A stretch of 52,376 nucleotides of DNA from Desulfamplus magnetovallimortis (GCF_900170035.1 NZ_LT828542.1:323270-375645), one strand, 5' to 3'. Positions 1 to 8,465 are shown, counted from the stretch's first letter. The notes: generated by a model from the letters alone, not told the origin. A program made the numbers and translations.

Positions 1-164
1 CGAGCCAGGCCGGTCAGCATGTTGATGGTCGTGGTCTTTCCCGCACCGTTGGGACCCAGAAAACCGAACAGTTCTCCCTTTTTCACACGAAAGGAGATCC
101 CGTTCACTGCTTCGATTTTTTCAAATCGTTTGGTTAAATTTTCTACACAAATGGATTCATTCAT
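1..164 (-). CDS. ABC transporter ATP-binding protein, N-terminal part (runs off the window)
   Basis: Only the first 54 codons are present; the gene continues beyond base 1. The translation begins [20 protein letters not shown] and reaches a Walker A loop, GPNGAGKTT, followed by INMLTGLA, which is the start of an ABC ATPase domain. The pattern resembles drug/multidrug-export or gliding-type ATPases (the CcmA/NatA style of '[14 protein letters not shown]'), but the substrate cannot be told. The ATG at 164 is preceded by AGGATGAG about 8 bases upstream, which supports this start. The DNA here is visibly richer in G+C than most of the window. The permease partner, if any, lies outside. Confidence 0.85.
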   Translation of the reverse strand, partial: MNESICVENLTKRFEKIEAVNGISFRVKKGELFGFLGPNGAGKTTTINMLTGLA

Positions 165-288
165 TGTTGGGTCTCATCCTTAAACCGAGAAATTACAATT
201 GTCGGCCTTGATCATCGTTTGGTCCAACCTGTAGGGGCGGAAGGATGATCAAGACTCAATTTTCATACAGACAGTTTCTCCCATTTTG

Positions 289-1485
289 TCATACAGATAG
301 TTTTTCCCATTTGAGAAGCCGGCCCACGATCATTCCGGCGATGAAACCGGCCGCCAGATTGGAAGAGAGTGTGATGCCCAGAATCAGCGTGGCCACGAAA
401 TAGTCCTTTCGGGTCTCCAGATCCATGATGGTGAGGGTGAGCTGGGCTCCGGCAAAGACCAACAGGACACCGAGAATGGACATGGGCAGAAGATTGAACA
501 TGCCCACGATATCGTTACCGAGAATGAGTGCCAGTGCCAAAAAGAGTCCCCCGATCATCACGTTGGAGCCGGCGGTTTTCGCGCCGAAGCGGTAGTGGGC
601 CGCCAATCCGCCGGCCCCGTGACAAAGGGGCATCCCCCCAAGGAGAAAGCTGAAGAAGTTGGCAAACGCCATGCTCACGCACGCATTCCGATTGGTCACT
701 TTGGCAGACCGTTCCCCAAAATATTCCTTGGATAGATCGGTATAGGCCAACACCGCATTGCCAAGGGTCATGGGGAGTTGCGGCAGCACCAGGGCAAACA
801 GGGCAAAGGTGAAGTCCACTTTTCCAGGAAAGCCGAAAGGGAGGAATTCGGGGATATGAATGCCCAATGCCCCGCCGATATCGAACCTTGCACCCAATAG
901 AATTCCCACGGCGACGCCCCCTGCCACGACCACCAATCCGGCCGGATATTTTTTGTTGTCCAACAGCAGCAGGGTGACAACGGCGGCCAACGCCCCGATC
1001 AAGAGACTGATGGGAATCGGGCCGACGGCCTGAATCGCGAGATGGGGTTCCACCGCCTGTTGCAGGGTCTGATAGGTGGAGGTACCCATCATGAACTTGA
1101 CGCCGCCGGAGATCAGCAGGGCACCGGTGGAGAGCTGCACCCCCCGGATCACCGACTTGGGGGTCGCTTTTTGAATGAGATCAATGGCGCCGGTGAGGCC
1201 GACGATCAAGAGAAAAATACCCATGAGAAGGGAGGATGCGAGGATCTGATCGGCACTCATGGCCGTGGCAATAGCGTAAGCACCGATCACCTTCATCGGT
1301 TGAACCGGCACGGTGATGCCGAAATAGAACCCTGAGGCGATGTAAAAAAAGCCGATACTGAGAAAGAGCCCCATGGCATTGAGGCCGTTGAAGAGGATCA
1401 TGGCGATGGCGATGGGCAGAAGTGTCCCAAGGTCGCCCAAGGCGCCGGCCAACTCCAGTCGATTGAATTTGAAACGTTCGGACAT
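289..1485 (-). CDS. Putative molybdate/sulfate transporter, MOT1 family
   Basis: A 398-residue inner-membrane protein, hydrophobic almost throughout. It carries the hallmarks of the MOT1-type branch of the SulP superfamily: GALGDLGTLLPI near the N terminus, VPVQPMKVIGAYA in the first third, and PLCHGAGGLAAHYRFGAKT in the second half. Known members import molybdate or sulfate oxyanions, so this protein probably does one of these; the sequence does not say which. The ATG at 1485 has GAGGAGAACC just upstream. The gene is G+C-rich compared with most of the window, like the partial ABC gene beside it. It lies downstream of an ArsR gene on the same strand but is separated from it by repeat element 2, so co-transcription is uncertain. 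Confidence 0.85.
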   Translation of the reverse strand: MSERFKFNRLELAGALGDLGTLLPIAIAMILFNGLNAMGLFLSIGFFYIASGFYFGITVPVQPMKVIGAYAIATAMSADQILASSLLMGIFLLIVGLTGAIDLIQKATPKSVIRGVQLSTGALLISGGVKFMMGTSTYQTLQQAVEPHLAIQAVGPIPISLLIGALAAVVTLLLLDNKKYPAGLVVVAGGVAVGILLGARFDIGGALGIHIPEFLPFGFPGKVDFTFALFALVLPQLPMTLGNAVLAYTDLSKEYFGERSAKVTNRNACVSMAFANFFSFLLGGMPLCHGAGGLAAHYRFGAKTAGSNVMIGGLFLALALILGNDIVGMFNLLPMSILGVLLVFAGAQLTLTIMDLETRKDYFVATLILGITLSSNLAAGFIAGMIVGRLLKWEKLSV

Positions 1486-1497
1486 GGGTTCTCCTCA

Positions 1498-1562
1498 ATA
1501 CCGTGAAAATGACTATCATTTTTATATCTGGGGGTGATTGATACGCAATCATGCCCGTTTAC
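1498..1562 (+). repeat. Element 2, copy A (hairpin-variable intergenic repeat)
   Basis: The conserved left flank (ACCGTGAAAATG and an A+T-rich stretch) runs into GGGGGTGATTG, a hairpin and ATGCCCGTTTAC. The hairpin arms here are TGATTG (1535-1540) and CAATCA (1546-1551). The flanks match copies elsewhere in the window while the hairpin arms differ. It lies between the MOT1-family gene and the ArsR gene. Confidence 0.85.
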
Positions 1563-1601
1563 TTGTCGTTTTCTTTAGGGTCTTCAGTTGGGTTGCGTTC
1601 T

Positions 1602-1913
1602 CTATTTTGCGGAAAAACCGATGATCTCAAAAGCATCCGGAGGTGAAATCAATTCTCCAATCTGTTTCGAGATATTGGCAATGGCCTCCCTTTCAACCAC
1701 ATAATGGGTCCAGTATCCACGCTTCTCGCCTTTGATCAAGCCCGCTTCACGCAGTATCTTGAGGTGCTGTGATACAGCGGGTTTGGAAATTTCCAGACGA
1801 TTGGCCAAGGCACCGACACAGAGATCTCCCTTCATGAGCAGGGTAAGGATTTTCATTCGGTTTTCATCTGCCAAAGCTTTTAGTGATTGTATCAGGCTCA
1901 TCATTAAATCCAT
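1602..1913 (-). CDS. ArsR-family transcriptional repressor
   Basis: A 103-residue winged-helix repressor of the usual ArsR/SmtB length. The recognition region reads LEISKPAVSQHLKILREAGL, followed by a wing (IKGEKRGYWTHYVV). The first half has DENRMKILTLLMKGDLCVGALA. Only one cysteine sits where classical ArsR proteins have a CxC metal site, so metalloid sensing, if it happens, uses a different set of ligands. It lies downstream of arsC on the same strand, with element 2 copy B and a strong hairpin between them, and likely has its own promoter. By context it probably regulates the neighbouring arsenic genes. Confidence 0.9.
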   Translation of the reverse strand: MDLMMSLIQSLKALADENRMKILTLLMKGDLCVGALANRLEISKPAVSQHLKILREAGLIKGEKRGYWTHYVVEREAIANISKQIGELISPPDAFEIIGFSAK

Positions 1914-1988
1914 TTAAGTGATTAACGATTTGGATAATGATATAGTAAAATGGAATTGTCAAGAGTAAATTTGCGTGTCATTCCAAAT

Positions 1989-2055
1989 AAACGGACATGG
2001 CGGACGTTCCGCCACCCCCGAATATGAAAATTTGTATCCATTTTCACGGTAAAAT
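1989..2055 (-). repeat. Element 2, copy B
   Basis: Reverse-oriented copy. The flanks ACGGACATGG and CACCCCCGAATATG match other copies; the hairpin arms are TGGCGGA (1998-2004) and TCCGCCA (2008-2014) with a 3-base loop. The arms differ from copy A at most positions but pair perfectly. Confidence 0.85.
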
Positions 2056-2106
2056 AGGTTTTACCCGCCCCATACCCAAGACTGAGAGGGGGCGGGTGAA
2101 CCTATT
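2053..2106 (-). terminator. Strong hairpin overlapping the arsC stop codon, probable terminator
   Basis: The arms 2053-2071 (AATAGGTTTTACCCGCCCC) and 2088-2106 are inverted repeats with a small bulge. Read on the minus strand, the hairpin follows the last codons of arsC and is followed by a short T-run (CCTATTTTACC). This fits a rho-independent terminator and would separate arsC from the downstream arsR. Confidence 0.6.
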
Positions 2107-2533
2107 TGACATTACGGATAAAATCTTCAACCGCCGCTTTGATATGATCCCTTATTTGGCGGGTTTTCTCAAGTTTTTCCTCTTCACTGCCTGTTAGTGA
2201 AGATGGATCATCGAAACTCCAGTGAATCCGTTTTGTGATGCCGGGAAAAAGCGGGCACCGCTCCTTTGAAGATTCATCACATACCGTGATGACATAGTGG
2301 TAGAGCTTTCCCTGTTTGAAGAAATCAAAGGCACTTTTAGTTTTGTTGTTGGAGATATCGATTCCCTCCTCTTTCATGACAGCCACAGCCAGCGGGTTTA
2401 GGGTTCCCGCTTCAAGCCCGGCACTCTCTGCAAAAAAAAACTCACTGCCGAGTTCATTTAAAAACGCCTCAGCCATCTGGCTTCTGGCACTGTTATGAAC
2501 GCATACAAATAAAACCTTGATCTTTTTTTCCAT
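2102..2533 (-). CDS. arsC: Arsenate reductase, low-molecular-weight phosphatase-like (ArsC)
   Basis: A cytoplasmic enzyme that reduces arsenate to arsenite for export. The P-loop [15 protein letters not shown] carries the CX5R catalytic motif of the LMW-phosphatase-like, thioredoxin-linked ArsC class. Downstream, [18 protein letters not shown] supplies the second and third redox cysteines expected in that class. I chose the ATG at 2533 (MEKKIKV) rather than the one at 2551 because GGAGGT lies 10 bases before it and no ribosome site precedes the earlier ATG. This gives 143 residues, normal for the family. Acr3 at the far end of the cluster would export the arsenite. The stop codon lies inside a strong hairpin. 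Confidence 0.92.
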   Translation of the reverse strand: MEKKIKVLFVCVHNSARSQMAEAFLNELGSEFFFAESAGLEAGTLNPLAVAVMKEEGIDISNNKTKSAFDFFKQGKLYHYVITVCDESSKERCPLFPGITKRIHWSFDDPSSLTGSEEEKLEKTRQIRDHIKAAVEDFIRNVK

Positions 2534-2737
2534 GACAATAGGTACCTCCATTTTTATAATTACATTTAATAATGAAAAAAATACAAATCTGCATATAATA
2601 TCCCTTTAATATTCAACTTTTGTGATGTTTCGATTAGGAGTATGTTAATATTTCTTTTTGAATATACTTCAATAGATACTATTTGTGATGAAAGGAGCAT
2701 TTTTTTGCATTATGATGTGGTGTTATTTTTTTATTTG

Positions 2738-2754
2738 TGTCAGGTGGCCTGACA
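2738..2754. repeat. Short perfect palindrome downstream of the Fe-S gene
   Basis: TGTCAGG and CCTGACA flank a 3-base loop about 20 bases past the stop of the Fe-S protein gene. On the minus strand it is followed by A residues rather than T residues, so it is not a canonical terminator. The adjacent bases 2755-2766 match the ATAACGGCCATG motif seen at 28829 and 41399. The rest of the 2534-2772 gap holds nothing I can name. Confidence 0.5.
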
Positions 2755-2772
2755 TGGCCGTTATTGAAATTC

Positions 2773-3297
2773 CTAAAAATCCAGATTGAACGGTTCAAGA
2801 TAGTGTTTCAACTTCTCTTTGTTTCCGGGATCGAGCTGAGGGCAATCTTCGTACCCTTTTCCGCCTTCAACGATATGCGTTGCAAAGACCATGCAGGTGG
2901 GTTCCCCACACTCCCTGCAATTGGTTTTCGGCAGAAGTTTCAAAATTTCCATCATCTTGGGCTGCGGCATGGCCTCATAACTCGGTGTGATGGTATCTCT
3001 CTTTTCCCAGGCTTCATTGATCTCACGTTTCAGCCATTCAACGATTTGACGGGCTTCGGCTTCATCTTTCAAGGCATTGACCGCAATTTTCTGGGGATGA
3101 ACCGTAATCAATTTCCCTTGTGCCTTGAATGTGACGGAAAGGGGTTCCTTTGTAAAGGTAAATCCTCCCAGTGACGCGTTGAGATAGGGAATTGCCTCGG
3201 AGACATCCTGATCCAGATGGGCAAAACAGTGAACTCCGGTTGATCCCGGCATACATTTTGAGTTGAAAATTTCAACCTGATAACTTTCAAGTAACAT
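2773..3297 (-). CDS. (Fe-S)-binding protein of the arsenic region
   Basis: A cytoplasmic protein of about 174 residues from the ATG at 3297 (MLLESYQVEIFN), which has GGAAGG just upstream; the longer reading frame would overlap the preceding gene. Near the C terminus, LLPKTNCRECGEPTCMVFA followed by a later CPQL is the four-cysteine 4Fe-4S pattern found in RnfB and the corrinoid/Fe-S protein of acetyl-CoA synthase. The N-terminal ~110 residues are not recognised. It directly follows the DGC-domain gene, and together with the rhodanese and permease it forms a compact four-gene unit. An electron-transfer or metal-delivery role is possible but not shown. Confidence 0.75.
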   Translation of the reverse strand: MLLESYQVEIFNSKCMPGSTGVHCFAHLDQDVSEAIPYLNASLGGFTFTKEPLSVTFKAQGKLITVHPQKIAVNALKDEAEARQIVEWLKREINEAWEKRDTITPSYEAMPQPKMMEILKLLPKTNCRECGEPTCMVFATHIVEGGKGYEDCPQLDPGNKEKLKHYLEPFNLDF

Positions 3298-3316
3298 AAT
3301 CCTTCCATTCCCTATT

Positions 3317-3760
3317 TTAACAATTTCCACCACAGGAACAGCCGCCAGCCATATTGGCATTGGAAGGTGACATCCTGGAAGCCGCATCATTGGCATAAAG
3401 CTGCTTTACCGCCTTTTTAACCGCATTGATCTCTGATTCCTTGAGGTTGAAATCCTTGTTTTTCTCTATCCCGAGGTCTGTAATCACAACATGGTTTTTC
3501 AGGGGAACCTCTGCATGCTCAAGGATCGCTTTGGCACATCCGACCGGGCATCCATCAATGGCAATCAAAGTGGGTACATCCTTTGCCGACTGGACAAAGC
3601 CGCTAAGATGCCCTCCCACGCCGGCAAGGCAGAACATTTTACCAAATTCCTCCTGGGTCAATTCAACGGCTGCCTGATTACTCAATTGTCCCACATTGGA
3701 ACCGCCTGAACAGGCAAGAATCATGATCTGATTGTTGGATCCACAGCAATTTTTCGACAT
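3317..3760 (-). CDS. Putative zinc-binding DGC-domain protein
   Basis: A 147-residue cytoplasmic protein with many cysteines. It has ILACSGGSNVGQLSNQAA near the start, CLAGVGGHLSGF, then AIDGCPVGCAKAILEHA, the DGC motif that names the family. The tail GGCSCGGNC is a further cysteine cluster. Family members are often found beside arsenic permeases and redox proteins, but their biochemistry is poorly known. AAGGAGCG precedes the ATG at 3760. It sits between a rhodanese and an Fe-S protein on the same strand, which suggests a shared thiol or metal-handling pathway. Confidence 0.8.
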   Translation of the reverse strand: MSKNCCGSNNQIMILACSGGSNVGQLSNQAAVELTQEEFGKMFCLAGVGGHLSGFVQSAKDVPTLIAIDGCPVGCAKAILEHAEVPLKNHVVITDLGIEKNKDFNLKESEINAVKKAVKQLYANDAASRMSPSNANMAGGCSCGGNC

Positions 3761-3831
3761 TGTTCGCTCCTTATTTAAATTTAATTCTTAAAATATTACT
3801 TGTAGTTATTACACATTAATCAATTTATTCA

Positions 3832-4266
3832 TTACTCAATCCACTCCGTGATTTTCCATACATCAAAACCATCTTTATACCAGTACATCTGAGCGTCGAT
3901 CCCCCACGCTTTGGCCTGTTTCAATGCGTGATATGCCCTGAGAGCACCGGAACAGTAAAAAACAACTACCGTTTGATCACCCATGGCTTCTAACAGGTTC
4001 TCTTTCGTCATGATGTTTGACGGGTGATCCTTTTTGAAATAGGGCAGGTTGATGGCCCCTTTGAGATGGCCGGATTGAAATTTATGTTCCGGTCTGTTGT
4101 CGATCAAAACCGCCCCATCTCTCAAAAGTCTTTCCGTTGTGGACTGGTCAATAATCTGGACATCGTCAAAGGTCATCGCTTCTCCGGCATAAATACAATG
4201 AATTGTATTCAAAAAAATAAGAAAAATAGAGATGAAGATAGAATATTTGGTTCCAATTTTATTCAT
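3832..4266 (-). CDS. Exported rhodanese-like protein
   Basis: A 144-residue protein with an N-terminal signal sequence (SIFISIFLIFLNTIHCIYAG, about residues 9-28) and a single rhodanese domain. The catalytic cysteine is in VVVFYCSGALRAY, and LIDNRPEHKFQSGHLKGAIN is the usual substrate-side motif. Known rhodaneses carry sulfur as a persulfide on this cysteine. The signal peptide places it in the periplasm. It begins 5 bases after the upstream permease gene ends, with no clear ribosome site of its own, so it is probably translationally coupled. A role in thiol or sulfur handling linked to the permease is an inference. Confidence 0.85.
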   Translation of the reverse strand: MNKIGTKYSIFISIFLIFLNTIHCIYAGEAMTFDDVQIIDQSTTERLLRDGAVLIDNRPEHKFQSGHLKGAINLPYFKKDHPSNIMTKENLLEAMGDQTVVVFYCSGALRAYHALKQAKAWGIDAQMYWYKDGFDVWKITEWIE

Positions 4267-4271
4267 TGTTT

Positions 4272-5564
4272 CTAAATCATCCCGTAAATCATCCCCGAAA
4301 TGGTGGCCATGATGACAACCAGTATGACAAACACAGCGGTCATTTTAGTGCCGATGACACTTCTTATAACCAGCATGTTGGGAAGGGAGAGAGCAGGCCC
4401 GGCAAGCAGTAAAGCAAGGGATGGCCCCTTTCCCATACCGCTGCCCATCAGTCCCTGAACGATGGGCACTTCGGTGAGGGTCGCAAAATACATGAACGCC
4501 CCCACAATGGATGAGAAAAAATTGGCAAAAAGAGAATTGCCACCCACAAGTGCCGAAACCCATTCATTGGGAATGATCCCTTCGTTTCCGGGACGCCCCA
4601 GAAGAAAGCCCGCTACAAAGACCCCCATGAGCAGCAGCGGGAGAATCTGTTTTGCAAAGTCCCAGGACGCATAAATCCATGAGCCGTTCTCATCACTCGA
4701 TGTGGATGCCGACCAGGTCAGACCGATGAATCCCGCTGAGAAGGCAATGATGGGAATTTGGGGAAAGGCAACAGCAAACAAGACGGAGACGGCACCGATC
4801 AAGATGATTTTCCATGCCTTGTGTTCATACCACATCACCAGAACAATGCCGAAAATAACGGCAGACACCGAGGTGATCATCCATTTTGCAGAAAAAATAG
4901 TCCACCACAAACCCTCCTGAACATCTGGTTTTCCCCAGTTTGCAAAAACAAGGATCATCACCATGAAAAAAAAGTAGATGATGGTCTGGTAAAGGGGTCT
5001 GGATTCTCCGCTTTCAGGAACATGGATCTGGGCGGATCGTTCCGCCTCTTCACTTCTGAAAAAGAACTCCATCAAAATGCCAATGACAAAGGCGAACAGG
5101 ATGGCACCGACAGCCCTGGCAATGCCGATTTCAGGACCAAGAATCCGGGCAGTCAAAATAATGGAAAGAACGCTGATGGCCGGACCTGAATAGAGAAAGG
5201 CAACAGCCGGACCAAGTCCCGCACCTCTTTTATATATTCCAGCAAAAAGGGGCAGAATCGTGCATGAGCAGACCGCTAAAATGGTTCCTGAAACCGATGC
5301 CACCAGATAGGCAATCCATTTTTTGGCTGCCGGGCCAAGATATTTCATGACTGCATTCTGGGAGACAAAAACACCGATGGCACCGGCAATGAAAAACGCC
5401 GGCACAAGACAGAGAAGGACATGCTCCTCTGCATACCATTTGACCAGTTCAAGTGCCTCCATCAGGGCGTTATCAAAACGATGCACCCCCACAGGGAGAA
5501 AAAAAGCGGCAAAAAACAGAATAACAATAATACCAAGGGGTTTAAGTTCATCTTTCCAATTCAT
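4272..5564 (-). CDS. Permease, ArsP/DUF318 family
   Basis: A 430-residue polytopic membrane protein. The motif GTILAVCSCTILPLFAGIYKR, with its paired cysteines in a membrane-proximal loop, and FLYSGPAISVLSIILTARILG are characteristic of the permease family that includes ArsP, an exporter of trivalent organoarsenicals. A second related half (SALVGGNSLFANFFSSIVGA, and LTEVPIVQGLMGSGMGKGPS) follows. The ATG at 5564 has AAGGTG upstream. The gene leads a tight group with rhodanese, DGC and Fe-S genes. Related permeases also occur in other metal or thiol contexts, so arsenic export is likely from the surroundings rather than proven by the sequence. Confidence 0.85.
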   Translation of the reverse strand: MNWKDELKPLGIIVILFFAAFFLPVGVHRFDNALMEALELVKWYAEEHVLLCLVPAFFIAGAIGVFVSQNAVMKYLGPAAKKWIAYLVASVSGTILAVCSCTILPLFAGIYKRGAGLGPAVAFLYSGPAISVLSIILTARILGPEIGIARAVGAILFAFVIGILMEFFFRSEEAERSAQIHVPESGESRPLYQTIIYFFFMVMILVFANWGKPDVQEGLWWTIFSAKWMITSVSAVIFGIVLVMWYEHKAWKIILIGAVSVLFAVAFPQIPIIAFSAGFIGLTWSASTSSDENGSWIYASWDFAKQILPLLLMGVFVAGFLLGRPGNEGIIPNEWVSALVGGNSLFANFFSSIVGAFMYFATLTEVPIVQGLMGSGMGKGPSLALLLAGPALSLPNMLVIRSVIGTKMTAVFVILVVIMATISGMIYGMI

Positions 5565-5709
5565 TGATTCACCTTTTACTCTAATCTTCAGTTCTTTTTC
5601 ATAATTTTATAATATAATACTTTTAATGCGTTTTCTCTCCTGCGGGTCGTATTTGTGCCTTACGGGGGGAAAGCGTTGCCAATAATTTTAATTCTATTTT
5701 ATAATAATT

Positions 5710-6801
5710 TTAACTCTGTTTTGTAACGTGGCAGACTCCTCTTATTGTATTGACCGTGTAAGGGAAATATCGTTTTTTCAGCCAAAGTGCCACATGAACC
5801 AGCCCGATCAGCACCGGCACTTCCACAAGAGGCCCGATGACGGCGGCAAACGCCTCTCCGGAATCGATGCCGAACACCGCAACAGCCACAGCAATGGCAA
5901 GCTCGAAGTTGTTGGATGCCGCAGTAAAACTCAAGGTGGCGGACTGTTCATAGGTGGCACCCGCTTTCATGGACATGAAAAACGATGCGATAAACATGAC
6001 CAGAAAATAGATACAGAGCGGAATGGCAATGCGAATGACATCAAAGGGCAGTTGAACGATATATTCCCCCTTGAGCGAGAACATCACAAGAATGGTAAAA
6101 AGAAGTGCGATCAGAGTGATCGGGCTGATCTTAGGGATAAAAACCGTCTCGTACCACTCTTTTCCCTTTGTCTTCAGCCCGATGATGCGGGAGACCATGC
6201 CGGCAATAAAGGGAATGCCAAGATAGATAAAAACACTCTTGGCAATCTGGCCGATGGAGATGTTGACGACCGCCCCCTCAAGGCCGAGCCATCCCGGCAG
6301 CACTGTGATAAAAATCCAGGCATAGACAGAAAAAAAGAGTACCTGAAAAATGGAATTGAATGCCACAAGTCCGGCACAGTATTCCGTATCTCCGTAGGCA
6401 AGATCGTTCCAGACAATCACCATGGCTATGCAGCGGGCAAGGCCGATCATGATCAATCCTACCATATATTCATGGTGACCGGACAAAAATGCAATGGCAA
6501 GAAGAAACATCAAAATGGGACCCACTATCCAGTTCTGTACAAGTGAAAGGGTCAGCACTTTCACATCCTTGAAAACTTCGCCAAGCTGTTCATATTTGAC
6601 CTTTGCCAAAGGGGGATACATCATGAGAATCAAACCAATGGCAATGGGGATGTTGGTCGTTCCCACCTGAAAAAAGTTGATGACGTTCTTGATGCCCGGA
6701 AAGAGATATCCCCAGCCCACGCCGATGGCCATTGCGGCAAAGATCCACAAAGTCAGGAAGCGATCCAAAAAACTCAGTTTTTTAACAGTTGAATCAGTCA
6801 T
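5710..6801 (-). CDS. acr3: Arsenite efflux transporter, Acr3 family
   Basis: A 363-residue inner-membrane protein of the normal Acr3 length with about ten membrane segments. [21 protein letters not shown] at the start, [14 protein letters not shown], and [22 protein letters not shown] (containing the conserved cysteine) identify the family; [19 protein letters not shown] is a further signature. Acr3 proteins export arsenite using the membrane potential. GAGGGAAA lies before the ATG at 6801. It is separated by about 145 bases from the next gene downstream, a stretch holding only A+T-rich DNA and a G-rich patch near 5665. Confidence 0.93.
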   Translation of the reverse strand: MTDSTVKKLSFLDRFLTLWIFAAMAIGVGWGYLFPGIKNVINFFQVGTTNIPIAIGLILMMYPPLAKVKYEQLGEVFKDVKVLTLSLVQNWIVGPILMFLLAIAFLSGHHEYMVGLIMIGLARCIAMVIVWNDLAYGDTEYCAGLVAFNSIFQVLFFSVYAWIFITVLPGWLGLEGAVVNISIGQIAKSVFIYLGIPFIAGMVSRIIGLKTKGKEWYETVFIPKISPITLIALLFTILVMFSLKGEYIVQLPFDVIRIAIPLCIYFLVMFIASFFMSMKAGATYEQSATLSFTAASNNFELAIAVAVAVFGIDSGEAFAAVIGPLVEVPVLIGLVHVALWLKKRYFPYTVNTIRGVCHVTKQS

Positions 6802-6837
6802 TTTCCCTCACCTTTAATAAACTTTAAATGCGTTAAT

Positions 6838-6881
6838 ATTTTGGGGTGATTATTACACACTCAACCATGCCCGTTTACAGT
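6838..6881 (+). repeat. Element 2, degenerate copy C
   Basis: Right half only: TTGGGGTGATT, a decayed stem region (TGATT facing AACCA with one mismatch) and CCATGCCCGTTTAC. It lies between the acr3 start and the CcdA-like gene. Confidence 0.65.
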
Positions 6882-6898
6882 GAATAGAGTAACTTTTG

Positions 6899-7600
6899 TT
6901 ATAAAAACGGAGTCATAATAAAATAGAGACCCAATACACCAATGGTTGAACCTGCTATTTTTCGGAACCAAGTGCCTGCATTGTTCCAGGTACTGTTTTC
7001 AAGCAGCTTTTTAACCATTGCTGTTGAACTTCCTGCAATCACAATGGGAAGACAATGACCGATTGCAAACAAAACTATCATGATAATACCTGTTGCTATC
7101 TTTTCCTGAACCGTAATAATTGCAAGAATAGGAGCAATAAATCCAAATGTACATGAACCGGAAAGAACTCCATATGCAAGTCCAAGCACAAAGGCACCAA
7201 AAACGCCCTTGATTTTCAGACGATAGAGAAGACTTCCCGACATGGAGCACTTTTCCACACCAAGCATTCCCAATGAAACCCAGACAAGTATGCCGCCGAC
7301 CAACACTTGCCAAAAGCTTCCCACATCTCCAAGCATCCGCCCAAGCATGGCACACACAATACCTATAAGAGCAATAGTAATAAAAAGCCCTATGGTAAAA
7401 GCTCCTGCATAAATGCCGGCCTGTTTTGGATTTACCGTTTTATCCTGTCCTCCCACATAGGCAATAATAAGTGGGATAGAAGCAAGGTGGCAGGGGCTGA
7501 GCATAACACTCACCATTCCCCAGAGAAAACAGCCTACTCCTGCAATAGCAATCCCCCCTGACATCCATTGATTTATAGTTATAAATAGCGAATCGAACAT
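6899..7600 (-). CDS. CcdA/DsbD-like membrane thiol-electron transporter
   Basis: A membrane protein of about 233 residues with six or so hydrophobic segments. Two conserved proline/cysteine sites mark the CcdA family: MLSPCHLASIPLIIAY in the first membrane segment and LSGSCTFGFIAPILAI in the fourth. Such proteins pass electrons from cytoplasmic thioredoxin across the membrane. I prefer the ATG at 7600 to the GTG at 7609 because AAGGGG lies 8 bases before it. The exported thioredoxin-like gene just upstream is the likely partner. Together with the small thioredoxin and the ArsR gene it forms a redox unit at the head of the arsenic region. Confidence 0.85.
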   Translation of the reverse strand: MFDSLFITINQWMSGGIAIAGVGCFLWGMVSVMLSPCHLASIPLIIAYVGGQDKTVNPKQAGIYAGAFTIGLFITIALIGIVCAMLGRMLGDVGSFWQVLVGGILVWVSLGMLGVEKCSMSGSLLYRLKIKGVFGAFVLGLAYGVLSGSCTFGFIAPILAIITVQEKIATGIIMIVLFAIGHCLPIVIAGSSTAMVKKLLENSTWNNAGTWFRKIAGSTIGVLGLYFIMTPFL

Positions 7601-7621
7601 CTGTTGCACCCCTTGTTTGGA

Positions 7622-7741
7622 ATACTATATTTGAAGTATTGCACTATAGTTAAAGTGTTGTGCTATATTTTAAGCCTTGCACTATATTAAAGTATCGTAC
7701 TATATTAAAGTATCGTACTATATTAAAGTATCGCACTATAT
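7622..7741. repeat. A+T-rich 18-bp tandem repeat in the intergenic gap
   Basis: Six or seven units, most clearly ACTATATTAAAGTATCGT repeated between about 7675 and 7741, degrading leftwards to variants such as ACTATAGTTAAAGTGTTG. It fills the gap between the CcdA-like and thioredoxin-like genes and has several TATA-like steps. It could affect expression of the CcdA-like gene if copy number varies. Confidence 0.85.
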
Positions 7742-8143
7742 TTAAAGTATTACACCCATTTTTGTAAGTTGTTTAACGATATCATCTTCACTCATAAAAC
7801 CTGTATGACGTGTTACCTCTTTGCCATCAGCATCAAAAAAAATCTGGGTTGGTATGGCACGGATACCAAATCTTTTAGCCTCTGAGTTATTTTCCCATAC
7901 ATCAATGAATACAATAGCAGCTTTTCCAGCATAAGCTTTTTCAAGTTTTTCAAGAATCGGTGCCATCATCTTGCACGGAATACACTTTTTAGCACCCAAA
8001 TCAATCATGGTAACCATTCCTTTTACTGGAACTTCCGACGGGGTTGTCATATTTTCTGCACTGTATGCTGTAAATGAAATGGTCAAAATAGCTGCTATTA
8101 TAATTAGAAATGAGGCGGTTCTATATTTTGGTATTATTTTCAT
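7742..8143 (-). CDS. Exported thioredoxin-fold protein
   Basis: A 133-residue protein with an N-terminal signal/anchor segment (FLIIIAAILTISFTAYS, residues 12-28). The thioredoxin domain has the active site KKCIPCKMM and the cis-proline region FGIRAIPTQIFFD. Its role is probably periplasmic thiol-disulfide exchange, fed by the CcdA-like protein encoded immediately downstream. The ribosome site (AGAGGAAAA) is rather far, about 12 bases, from the ATG. The two genes are separated only by the 18-bp tandem repeat. Confidence 0.88.
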   Translation of the reverse strand: MKIIPKYRTASFLIIIAAILTISFTAYSAENMTTPSEVPVKGMVTMIDLGAKKCIPCKMMAPILEKLEKAYAGKAAIVFIDVWENNSEAKRFGIRAIPTQIFFDADGKEVTRHTGFMSEDDIVKQLTKMGVIL

Positions 8144-8200
8144 TTATATCTATTTTCCTCTTATGCTTATGATTTAAGTGTATCCTTTTTGCAGTATTCT

Positions 8201-8245
8201 CTCCCCTCTCCAAAGTTGGAGAGGGGGTTGGGGTGTGAGGTTTTA
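8201..8245. repeat. Intergenic hairpin repeat, C/G-rich family
   Basis: CCCCTCTCCAA (8203-8213) pairs with TTGGAGAGGGG (8216-8226), followed by GGTTGGGGTGTGAGGTTT. Related degenerate copies occur at 12697-12726 and 37360-37412. It could act as a terminator-like structure, but no T-run follows. Confidence 0.7.
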
Positions 8246-8263
8246 CGGCTATGAATTAAGTCT

Positions 8264-8437
8264 CTCAAAGTCGACACCTATGATCTTGTAAGCCTTGTCA
8301 ATACTGTCTGAATCAAGATTCCCAGGATTAACAGGATAAGGCAAGATTATCTATCCTGAGCATCCTATCCATCCTGGTTATCCTGGTTCAGACACCTGCA
8401 ATAACTTATGAAAAAGCAATAAGATGTCGATTTTGAG
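8264..8437 (+). mobile_element. Element 1 copy 1 (MITE-like) with 7-bp direct repeat
   Basis: The ends are CTCAAAGTCGACA and TGTCGATTTTGAG, a terminal inverted repeat with one difference. Inside are further inverted arms, GTCTGAATCA near the left and TGGTTCAGAC near the right, and repeated ATCCTGG units. TAAGTCT flanks it on both sides (8257-8263 and 8438-8444), as expected of a target-site duplication. It encodes nothing. Confidence 0.85.
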
Positions 8438-8465
8438 TAAGTCTAATATCAAAAAGGGTACACTC

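Noticed and set aside
1498-1562. Element 2 as integron attC sites (conserved structure, variable sequence)
   Set aside because: The ends read CCGTTTAC, not the GTTRRRY core of attC sites. No integrase is present, and the copies do not bracket cassette-like single genes.
2738-2754. Hairpin after the Fe-S gene as a rho-independent terminator
   Set aside because: The hairpin is followed by A residues, not T residues, in the direction of transcription.
5728-6546. A 272-codon plus-strand frame opposite acr3
   Set aside because: The minus-strand frame is an unmistakable Acr3 transporter; the antisense product is rich in H, K, D and N with no hydrophobic core.
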